NCBI GenBank assembly: GCA_963582685.1
Contig: CAUZSM010000096.1
Coordinates: 1 to 7,125, forward strand
Length of the DNA: 7,125 nt
DNA from: CAUZSM01 sp963582685
GTDB taxonomy: Archaea > Thermoplasmatota > Poseidoniia > Poseidoniales > Thalassarchaeaceae
Direction of reading: 5' to 3'
A program made the translations under genes and the position numbers. Under the pieces are notes generated by a model. The model was not told where the DNA came from and made no database searches. It was given only the letters and a program-made list of their open reading frames with translations. Of the stretch, positions 1 to 6,145 are shown piece by piece (the stretch's first letter is position 1; each line of letters opens with the position of its first letter).

Positions 1-38
1 TCGGCTTAAGTCGGTCGCATTTGTGGACGCGGCTGCTT

Positions 39-124
39 GCGGCGATCGCATAGCCTGGCCATCGCGCCGGATTGCTAATCCGGTGGGTTTACCCGCGGGA
101 GTTCAAATCTCCCTCGCCGCGCCA
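39..124 (+). tRNA. tRNA-Ser(GCU), CCA encoded
   Basis: This class II tRNA reads AGC/AGU serine codons. The acceptor stem GCGGCGA (39-45) pairs fully with TCGCCGC (114-120). The anticodon stem CCGGA/TCCGG (67-71/79-83) encloses loop TTGCTAA with anticodon GCT at 74-76. A long variable arm folds as GGGT-TT-ACCC (85-94). The T arm is GGGAG-TTCAAAT-CTCCC (97-113). The discriminator is G121, usual for serine tRNAs, and CCA is encoded at 122-124. The D loop has the expected A-G-Y-Y and G-G (52-58). The D stem is imperfect: 48-49 pair with 64-65, then there is an A-C mismatch or a bulged C63. No intron is present. A weak TATA-like CTTAAG at 5-10 is about the right distance upstream but is not convincing alone. 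Confidence 0.96.
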
Positions 125-127
125 ATC

Positions 128-140
128 TCACTGACAGTGA
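128..140. repeat. 13-base palindrome between convergent genes
   Basis: TCACTGACAGTGA is a perfect palindrome around a single central base. It sits in the 25-base gap between the 3' end of the tRNA and the stop codon of the convergent surface-protein gene. No oligo-T tract follows on either strand, and the one-base loop is too tight for a strong hairpin. A role in ending the two converging transcripts is possible but unsupported. Chance is a fair alternative. Confidence 0.3.
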
Positions 141-149
141 ATCACTAAT

Positions 150-3100
150 TCAACTGAAGAAATCATCAAAGTCGTCATCGTACTCTGAGTCATCTCCCAT
201 CATTTCTGAACGCTTTTCGGCTCGCAGTTTGGCTCGCTTGACCTGCTTCTTCTTCATCTTGAAGCGATTGATTACCATCGGAACAATAAGCAAATTGATG
301 ATGAACATACCGAGGAAGACCATTCCCGCCTGCTGGAAGCGAGGCGAGTTGAAGTCATCTTGCAGCCGCCCGAACCACTCTGATGGACCAATCAAAGGCA
401 ACTCCGGAGGAGGAGGAGGTGTCGGCTCGGGGGGTGCCATATGGTAATCCCAGTACATGTCGTCAACTGAAATGCTGCGCGCATTTCCTCCTCTCACCAA
501 ATAATCGCTATTACCGACTTCATCAAAGGGCACGAGCACGTAGAAGTAGAATTGGCCGAGATGGATATTATCGTAAAGGCCGCCTTCAGTTTCGTTGTAC
601 CACGCCAACTCTCCGGCTTCGCCGGATAGCCCGGACATTACCGGGGTCAAGAATCGTACCGACTGGACATTCGCCTGAGCCCGGTAGAGATCCCAAGTTA
701 ATTGCTCACCGTCATCAACCTCGGGCCATTGCCAAGAGATACGGACGGTGTGTAGTTTGCTTCCATTGTTGAAGGTCAATTCAGCAGACATCGAGTCGAC
801 CTGCGTATCTGGGTCTGAATCATCAACACAGATTTCTGGAATATCCATCTGCTGTAGAATTGGGTTCCACACACCTCCGGTCACATTTCCATACTGCCAA
901 TCGACCAGCCCCTGTCTATCTGTGGACATTACGAGATAAGACACGCAATCTCCTTGCACGAAATCTGTTGGGTCCTCCCAACTTGTCGCAACCGTCGGTA
1001 GGTCGATAACTTCGAAACCGGTAACTACCGCGTTGAATTGACCCTCTGAATCAAAGGGAAACGCGAATCGGAGCGTTACCTTTCGATATACTCGCCAACC
1101 GCCAAAATATGGATTATCGATATCACCCTCGTTTTCCCATGTCAGTTTGACTTGTCCATCCTTGAGCAAAGTAACACCCAAATCTTTGGGATTTACCACA
1201 ATTGGATCTAATGCACCGATGAGCATGAATGTGCCTCCTCGATAAGTATTGAGGGAAATCTTCAGTGTGTCATTGGCAGGATAGAGTTCCCAATTGTCCT
1301 CACCAAGCATCTCCTCCATTGGAGTTTCATCAAAGTTCAGCACCCGCAGTAATTCAATGGTGCTGCGGTTAATCTGAGGTGGAATAATTTGGGTGAGAGA
1401 CACCCAAGATTCCATGCTATCAATAGTCAGATTCTGTCCATTACTCGATTCCATCGAGAGGTTGAACATCATCAGCGGGGCCTTGCCCTTATTGCGAGCC
1501 ATAGGATACATTCGCCCGGCTTGCGGCAGCATTGGCCCATCGAATTCGGAATGCATCGCCTGCACAGAGATGGCGGTCCCAGATTCAACATACGGCTGAT
1601 GGCTGAACTCTACGCGATTCAACACGCGAACTGGAGTGGCTGCAATCTCACGGTTCTCAAACTCATCCTCGACATAGAGAGTAATCAGCCACTCGCCCAT
1701 AGGCAGAGTTGTGGTGACGACTTGGCCATATCCGAGGATTGATTGATAATTCAGTTTCCAAGTGAAGTTCAACGGCAGCGGAGACATCGGCCCGTGCCCT
1801 GCGACCAACAGAATACCTTCTCCTGAGAGGAAGACATCATTTGCAAGCGGGTTCTGTATCTGCGGAGCAATCGCTGACATATTGATGCTGATGGAGTCCT
1901 CAAACCAATTATCGCTGGGATTTACATCGATTGCATTCAACTCCCCGTTGAAGGAAGCGTTGAGGATGTATGGACCCGTCATTGTAACCGTGAATGAACA
2001 GTCCTCTTCTTCTCCCGGCGCAATGGTCACGGTACACATCAGTGGGCCTGCTGCGAGGGTAAGAGAGACGTAATTATACAGCCAAACTATGATTTCTCCG
2101 GTCACTGGCTTGAAACCAATGTTCCCGGCGATGACCTTGATAGAGTCATTACCATATGGATACAGAGTCAGGTATTCGCCGAGATACTCGGCGTAACTGA
2201 TTGCACCACGTGCTGGAAGAACGTCGCGAATCCACACATCAACCATGTCGTCCACGATAATCGGAAATTCAATCCAATCATTGTGGGTGTTAGGGTCACT
2301 TGCTGCTGCCATTACTCCCGCGCGCACTACGAAATATCCCTGGAATGGCGCAACTATGTCAGGTATAGCATATGTCCGGGAAGTGAATGAGCCCGAAATC
2401 CCACTGACATCTGCATTGTCAGAGGCGATTAATACCTCAGGCACTGTAACATCAATAGAGAAGCAAGTGGTGCCATTCAACCTATTCAAATAGAGGGTTT
2501 CAAGGTACATCCCAGAGGCGTCACCGGTGAATTCGATAGAACCATTCATCACCTCGGTTCCATTAGTCGTGACAGACCAGGGCATCGAATGGTCGACTCC
2601 AAAAGCGGTGCCTGTCGCCATAATGTCTGTGATGATATAACCCGGGTTCGCAGAATCGTTGTATACAGTTACTGACACATTCCACGGACTGTAGAAGGTT
2701 TCTTGAGTTCCATCAAAATATGTGACTGATTCAAGCAACACCATGTTGCCCCATTCATCTGTAGTGTTCTCAAGCCACTGCTGTGTCCACTCCATGCAAT
2801 CACTGGCGCTAGCAACAACGGGTACCTCATGCAGCATCTGCCAACCGAGGGTGATGTTTTCTCCATCCTGCCAAGAACGGGCTTGTAGGTCGAGATTGGT
2901 GGGGATCGCTGCACCGCTATTGTAAATTGTGTCAGAATTGAAATCGGTATCATGGATGATAATATCACGCAGTGGGGCGTCAACCCAGAAAGTGTATGCC
3001 AGAACATCGTTGGAAGTATCGAGGTCGTTAGTCGGGAATTCAAAGATGATGGTGTGGATACCAGCATTGAACGCCATGAAGAACAATGAGTTGAACTCAA

Positions 3101-3503
3101 CTGTGACAGTGGTGCCGCCTGGCATGCCAGATATGGAAGTTGACCCTGAAGTAGTGCCCGATGAAGGACATGAGACCGTGGAGGTGTAATCACCTTCGCA
3201 TATCTCTGCATTGGCCTGCCGATTGGATGACGAGAAGAACAACATGTTCTCGACTTGCACCTTGGGGAACATCGCTTCATTCAGGTCGTAATGTACACCT
3301 TCAAGCGGCAGGACACCTGCAACCAACGCTAAATCATCATTAGCAGGTTCCGCCATAACAGCAGGGGTTGCGAATGCAAACATAACGCTGGCCAGCATTA
3401 TCAGTACCATTCCAGAGGCTGTGCGAGCACCTCGATGAGGATTTTCGGCACGACATAGTCGTGACTCAGAGCGCACCCTGAGGGGCCGGTGAACACTACC
3501 CAT
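150..3503 (-). CDS. Large membrane-anchored cell-surface protein with CARDB-like and FN3-like domains
   Basis: This protein has 1117 residues; I cannot name a specific family member. I start it at the ATG at 3503, because an archaeal TATA box lies 30 bases upstream, inside the longer open frame that would begin at 3563. The N-terminus has a long Arg-rich n-region (1-31), a hydrophobic core (about 32-50) and a likely signal-peptidase site after AVMA (about 51). Next come three CARDB/Ig-like units, each closing with a similar D-x-N-x-x-N-D-type strand (about 158-174, 401-417, 525-541). A PKD/Ig-like unit follows (about 548-628), then a less clear region. Two FN3-like units follow (about 775-860 and 905-1010, with 'LTWENEG..GGWRVYRK' and 'ISWQWPE..LTWDLYRA'). 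A Pro-rich spacer (1024-1036), one transmembrane helix (1059-1079), a Lys/Arg-rich stretch (1080-1098) and an Asp-rich aromatic tail (1104-1117) complete it. More than fifteen N-x-S/T sequons suggest heavy N-glycosylation outside the cell. Likely roles are envelope structure or adhesion; the exact function is unknown. Confidence 0.88.
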   Translation of the reverse strand: MGSVHRPLRVRSESRLCRAENPHRGARTASGMVLIMLASVMFAFATPAVMAEPANDDLALVAGVLPLEGVHYDLNEAMFPKVQVENMLFFSSSNRQANAEICEGDYTSTVSCPSSGTTSGSTSISGMPGGTTVTVEFNSLFFMAFNAGIHTIIFEFPTNDLDTSNDVLAYTFWVDAPLRDIIIHDTDFNSDTIYNSGAAIPTNLDLQARSWQDGENITLGWQMLHEVPVVASASDCMEWTQQWLENTTDEWGNMVLLESVTYFDGTQETFYSPWNVSVTVYNDSANPGYIITDIMATGTAFGVDHSMPWSVTTNGTEVMNGSIEFTGDASGMYLETLYLNRLNGTTCFSIDVTVPEVLIASDNADVSGISGSFTSRTYAIPDIVAPFQGYFVVRAGVMAAASDPNTHNDWIEFPIIVDDMVDVWIRDVLPARGAISYAEYLGEYLTLYPYGNDSIKVIAGNIGFKPVTGEIIVWLYNYVSLTLAAGPLMCTVTIAPGEEEDCSFTVTMTGPYILNASFNGELNAIDVNPSDNWFEDSISINMSAIAPQIQNPLANDVFLSGEGILLVAGHGPMSPLPLNFTWKLNYQSILGYGQVVTTTLPMGEWLITLYVEDEFENREIAATPVRVLNRVEFSHQPYVESGTAISVQAMHSEFDGPMLPQAGRMYPMARNKGKAPLMMFNLSMESSNGQNLTIDSMESWVSLTQIIPPQINRSTIELLRVLNFDETPMEEMLGEDNWELYPANDTLKISLNTYRGGTFMLIGALDPIVVNPKDLGVTLLKDGQVKLTWENEGDIDNPYFGGWRVYRKVTLRFAFPFDSEGQFNAVVTGFEVIDLPTVATSWEDPTDFVQGDCVSYLVMSTDRQGLVDWQYGNVTGGVWNPILQQMDIPEICVDDSDPDTQVDSMSAELTFNNGSKLHTVRISWQWPEVDDGEQLTWDLYRAQANVQSVRFLTPVMSGLSGEAGELAWYNETEGGLYDNIHLGQFYFYVLVPFDEVGNSDYLVRGGNARSISVDDMYWDYHMAPPEPTPPPPPELPLIGPSEWFGRLQDDFNSPRFQQAGMVFLGMFIINLLIVPMVINRFKMKKKQVKRAKLRAEKRSEMMGDDSEYDDDFDDFFS

Positions 3504-3527
3504 CGCAATTCGATGATGACAAACTCG

Positions 3528-3540
3528 TTTATACCCCTCG
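3528..3540 (-). promoter_or_regulatory. TATA box and BRE-like element of the surface-protein gene
   Basis: Read on the - strand, CGAGGGG is followed directly by TATAAA (3533 down to 3528), a purine-rich BRE-like stretch plus a TATA box. The first T lies exactly 30 bases before the A of the ATG at 3503. Known archaeal TATA-to-start spacing would place transcription initiation at or a few bases before that ATG, so the mRNA would be leaderless. No Shine-Dalgarno-like motif precedes the ATG, which agrees. This element is why the start at 3503 is preferred over 3563. Confidence 0.7.
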
Positions 3541-3553
3541 CCGAAAAGCAGCG

Positions 3554-3560
3554 TTATTAT
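3554..3560 (+). promoter_or_regulatory. Possible weak TATA-like element for the pilin-LTD cluster
   Basis: The A/T-only stretch TTATTAT is the most TATA-like sequence on the + strand of the intergenic region. It would place transcription initiation near 3580-3585, about 15 bases before the ATG at 3598. It is a poor match, and a competing candidate (GAATAC, 3565-3570) would fit a leaderless start. The 94-base region 3504-3597 must hold both divergent promoters, so the cluster and the surface-protein gene could share regulation. Confidence 0.25.
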
Positions 3561-3597
3561 CATTGAATACCTGCAGTATTACCACGCCACAGCATTG

Positions 3598-4707
3598 ATG
3601 GATGGCGACGAAATACGACAATGTGAGGCGTGCAGCGTGCAGATGGAGGCGAGCAGACGCAGAATCAGCTCAGATGAGCGTGGGATGACGGCTGTGGTAG
3701 AGTTCCTTTCCGCCTTCGTTCTCTTTTTGGTAATCGTCAGCGCGTTTCTGGCTCTCAGTCAGTTGAAACTTGGCTCAAATGTCAATGACCTCGACCGCCT
3801 TGACAGGATGGCGGTTCAGGGACTTGAGCGACTAACTGATTCCAAGGGCTTCGTAACTCCCGTAGATGGGTTTGGACAAAGGGATATTGCCAACGCCACT
3901 GCGGATTGGCATCGCCTCAATGCAACCGTGCTACTGGGAGCCGATTTACTACCTGGGTTGGGTGATGGAAATGGCAGGGTGGATCCGGCAAGATTGGCCG
4001 GTCTTGCCAACGTGACCGAAGATAAGGCACTACATGGCCTTGGATTACCAGAATGGGCGAGCCTGAACCTGACCATCATTGTCGCAGATAGCACCGATGA
4101 GAATAGGGTTGGATTGGTGCTATTCCAAGACGGGTCGTCACGCTCTCAAGCCACTCAAGGCTCAACTGCCACCCGCACTCTGCACATGGGTGATGAGACG
4201 GTGACAATCACCCTCGAGGTCCACGATGCCGGCAGGGTGCCATCGGCGATGCATATCACCGAATTCATGGTCGAGCCTACCAATGGTGCACCAGAATGGG
4301 TCGAATTGTACAATCCAGACGGATTTGCGCTGAATCTTACTGGCTGGGGACTATCACGCCCCGGAGCCTCATCACTGGTTGGTGACGGGGCGCTGGCGGG
4401 TGGCGATTTGATGCTATGTAGCGGCAATCCATCGATGCAATGGAATCCACAATCAGCATTGATTCGTGACCTCGGGGCTGGAGGGGTTCTGGGCCGCGGC
4501 GCTATCGATGGCCTCTCTCAGCCCGGAGACATACTCCGGCTCACTTGGACCATGCCCGGAACCGCCGACACAGAAAAAGTCGAGGTCATCACTTGGGACT
4601 ACACATGGAGCATCGGTGACAACTCGTCACTAGAGTACACCTACGGTGGGAATCCAAGCAGCGTCACCAATTGGACTCAGCAACCATCTGGAACTCCGGG
4701 TTGGTGA
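3598..4707 (+). CDS. Type IV pilin-like protein with C-terminal lamin-tail-like (LTD) domain
   Basis: This 369-residue protein has a class III (prepilin-type) signal: a short charged leader ending SSDERG (to residue 29), then a long hydrophobic helix beginning MTAVVEFLSAF (about 30-55). Cleavage by an A24-type peptidase after G29 would leave the helix as an assembly stem or membrane anchor. The conserved Glu falls at +6 from that site, whereas the classic position is +5. Residues 56-215 form an unrecognised extracellular region. Residues about 218-367 match the LTD pattern: ITEFMVEP, then APEWVELYNP, NLTGWGLS, a G-D-I-L-R-L strand and the closing P-S-G-T-P-G. Several N-x-S/T sequons support an extracellular location. 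The start is uncertain: TTG 3595, ATG 3598 and ATG 3643 are in frame, and the last would give a more typical 14-residue leader. It is first in the + strand cluster. The pilin-like N-terminus is well supported; true filament assembly is inference. Confidence 0.85.
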   Translation: MDGDEIRQCEACSVQMEASRRRISSDERGMTAVVEFLSAFVLFLVIVSAFLALSQLKLGSNVNDLDRLDRMAVQGLERLTDSKGFVTPVDGFGQRDIANATADWHRLNATVLLGADLLPGLGDGNGRVDPARLAGLANVTEDKALHGLGLPEWASLNLTIIVADSTDENRVGLVLFQDGSSRSQATQGSTATRTLHMGDETVTITLEVHDAGRVPSAMHITEFMVEPTNGAPEWVELYNPDGFALNLTGWGLSRPGASSLVGDGALAGGDLMLCSGNPSMQWNPQSALIRDLGAGGVLGRGAIDGLSQPGDILRLTWTMPGTADTEKVEVITWDYTWSIGDNSSLEYTYGGNPSSVTNWTQQPSGTPGW

Positions 4708-4720
4708 AGCGTAACTTCAC
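4704..4720 (+). promoter_or_regulatory. Inverted repeat spanning the pilin-LTD stop codon
   Basis: GTGAAG (4704-4709) and CTTCAC (4715-4720) form a perfect 6-base inverted repeat around a 5-base loop, CGTAA. The pilin-LTD stop codon TGA (4705-4707) lies inside the left arm. No oligo-T tract follows, so it is not a typical archaeal terminator. It could be an RNA hairpin that lowers expression of the downstream ATPase genes relative to the pilin, a processing site, or an operator. Chance cannot be excluded for a 6-base stem. Confidence 0.4.
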
Positions 4721-4794
4721 ATGTAGTGCGTGTAAAGAGGCCGGTTCAGACAATCGGCTTATCTACGGCCGGCATTATCGGTATTCCGTTCACC

Positions 4795-5556
4795 ATGTTG
4801 CCACAGTCCCAATACCAGCGTGACCGCTGTGTCACCGGCATCGCTGGACTCGACGAAATCTTACGTGGAGGTATACCATATGGCTCAACAGTTCTGGTTG
4901 CTGGAACATGCGGTTCAGGCAAGACTACGCTTGCCATGGAATTCTTGGTGCAGGGGGCGTTACAGGGCGAAGCATGTGCTCACTTCTCAGCGACTGAACC
5001 CTCTGTGAAACTGCTTGAGAACGTGCGCCAGTTCAATTTCTTCGACATGCGCATGGTCGACCAAGGTAGAATCAACGTCTTCGACATGGACGTTCTATTC
5101 TCATGGCTAGGCATGAGCAAGTCGAGTTTCGACATCGGCGACATCGATGCGATGGTTAAGGCAATCACAGACATTGTGAATACAATCGGTGTGACTCGGC
5201 TGGTCATTGATTCGGTCACGACGCTGTGCTACAAGATCCCGAATGAGCAACTAATTCGTGACTTCCTGTTCAAACTCGGAAAGTCGCTGTCAACCCTCGG
5301 GTGCACCTCATTGCTCGTCTCCGAGATTACCTCATCTGGCGCCAAGTCATATTGGTCCTCTTTCGGAGTAGAGGAAGCCATCCTTGACGGCATCATGGTT
5401 TTGGGGGATGTAGAGAGGATGGGGCACCTGCTCAGATTCATACAAGTGGTCAAAATGAGAGGTACCCCCCATTCTCGGGCCAAGTACGCTCTTGAATTGA
5501 CTCCGGATGGAGTGATGATGACTCCAATGTTGAAATGGGGTGCGCTGAATGATTGA
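4795..5556 (+). CDS. KaiC/RAD55-family RecA-fold ATPase
   Basis: This is a 253-residue single-domain KaiC-type protein, probably a cytoplasmic ATPase acting as an oligomer. In order it shows the family entry motif VTGIAGLDEIL (about 13-23) followed by GGIPYGS; an intact Walker A, GTCGSGKT (37-44); FSATEP with the candidate catalytic Glu at 68; Walker B TRLVIDSVT with Asp at 139; and the C-terminal 'LRFIQVVKMRG' strand (about 213-223) ending near LTPDGVMMTP. Length is normal for one KaiC domain. I start at the ATG at 4795 because KaiC domains usually begin close to the entry motif. An in-frame GTG at 4726 would add 23 residues and shorten the gap to the pilin gene to 18 bases, but neither start has a clear ribosome site. 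It overlaps the next gene by 8 bases. Relatives include ArlH of the archaellum and many signalling ATPases; which branch this belongs to cannot be told by eye. Confidence 0.9.
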   Translation: MLPQSQYQRDRCVTGIAGLDEILRGGIPYGSTVLVAGTCGSGKTTLAMEFLVQGALQGEACAHFSATEPSVKLLENVRQFNFFDMRMVDQGRINVFDMDVLFSWLGMSKSSFDIGDIDAMVKAITDIVNTIGVTRLVIDSVTTLCYKIPNEQLIRDFLFKLGKSLSTLGCTSLLVSEITSSGAKSYWSSFGVEEAILDGIMVLGDVERMGHLLRFIQVVKMRGTPHSRAKYALELTPDGVMMTPMLKWGALND

Positions 5557-6133
5557 ATTGGATGCTGGCATAGCCGACCAACTCACAGAGGTGGGCCCGG
5601 CATCATCCATTCAGGTCAGGGTTGGAACCAGCAACTCCTTCCTCGTGATGTGCTCGCTGCTACAGCCGCTAGTGCACGAGTTCGGTATGCGCGGCATCTA
5701 CATCTGCGCATCAAGGAGCGCAGAGGAAATGATTCAGACACTGGATTCAGTCGGTATCGATTCGGCCAACATCCATTTCATCGACACGGTGTCAAGCGGC
5801 TTCATTGGTGGAACCAAGAACGACTACGAGAATATCGAGTACATCGATTCTCCTATCATGCTTGAGTCAATAATGCTGAGAACGCTGTATTGGCTACAAG
5901 CAGACCCCGAAACGCCCTACTTCGTGGTGATTGACTCTGTCAATGCTCTGTCCATTTACAATGAGGCGCGTATGCTTGCTGAGTACCTTCACACATTCAT
6001 CAACACCTTCCGTGCACGCGAGGTGCTCACCGCCATCGTAAACGTACCAGACCAGACCCCACCAGGAGTGCTGGCTAATCTGGACCTATACTGCACAGAC
6101 CTCATCGATAGGGGACAAGTCGTAATCAACTAA
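5549..6133 (+). CDS. RecA-fold pseudo-ATPase without Walker A lysine
   Basis: This 194-residue protein appears to keep the order of RecA/KaiC core strands but to have lost ATP binding. The P-loop position reads VRVGTSNSFLV (about 23-33), with no GKT/GKS. The next strand, GIYICASRSAEEM (about 49-61), occupies the place of the KaiC sensor strand that normally carries the catalytic Glu pair. A well-formed Walker B, YFVVIDSVNAL (about 124-134, Asp 129), is retained, followed by a strand TAIVNVP (161-167) like the family's post-Walker-B strand. It is shorter than a full KaiC domain and lacks the C-terminal KMRG strand. The ATG lies within the end of the upstream gene (overlap ATGATTGA), with GGGGTG six bases before it as a possible ribosome site, so translational coupling is likely. 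Probably a structural or regulatory partner of the neighbouring ATPase. No named family is assigned. Confidence 0.82.
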   Translation: MIELDAGIADQLTEVGPASSIQVRVGTSNSFLVMCSLLQPLVHEFGMRGIYICASRSAEEMIQTLDSVGIDSANIHFIDTVSSGFIGGTKNDYENIEYIDSPIMLESIMLRTLYWLQADPETPYFVVIDSVNALSIYNEARMLAEYLHTFINTFRAREVLTAIVNVPDQTPPGVLANLDLYCTDLIDRGQVVIN

Positions 6134-6137
6134 GAGG
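6133..6137 (+). promoter_or_regulatory. Shine-Dalgarno-like site selecting a TTG start
   Basis: AGAGG overlaps the last base of the preceding TAA stop and lies 8 bases before the TTG at 6146. It supports that TTG as the start of the third RecA-fold gene. An ATG at 6139 is closer to the site but is in another frame and reaches a stop after 13 codons. The next in-frame ATG would remove 17 residues. Confidence 0.55.
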
Positions 6138-6145
6138 AATGAAAA

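Noticed and set aside
39..149. tRNA-Ser as an attachment site of an integrated element
   Set aside because: No repeat of the tRNA 3' end, no integrase and no compositional shift are visible in the window.
383..772. Open frame on the + strand opposite the surface-protein gene
   Set aside because: It is rich in Arg and His, with no recognisable domain, signal or ribosome site, and lies wholly inside a well-supported gene on the other strand.
2669..3280. 203-codon open frame on the - strand within the surface-protein gene
   Set aside because: It is a second frame on the same strand as the real gene, with low-complexity Ser/Arg/Cys-rich composition and no domain features.
3504..3563. Extra 20 N-terminal codons in frame with the surface protein
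   Set aside because: They contain the TATA box and lie upstream of the likely transcription start; the signal peptide is complete without them.
3622..3639. CEAC cysteine pair in the pilin leader as a metal-binding site
   Set aside because: Only two cysteines lie in a leader that would be removed, and the true start may be downstream at 3643.
4721..4726. Minimal ATG-TAG start-stop just before the GTG at 4726
   Set aside because: It could stall ribosomes, but it has no ribosome site and is expected often by chance.
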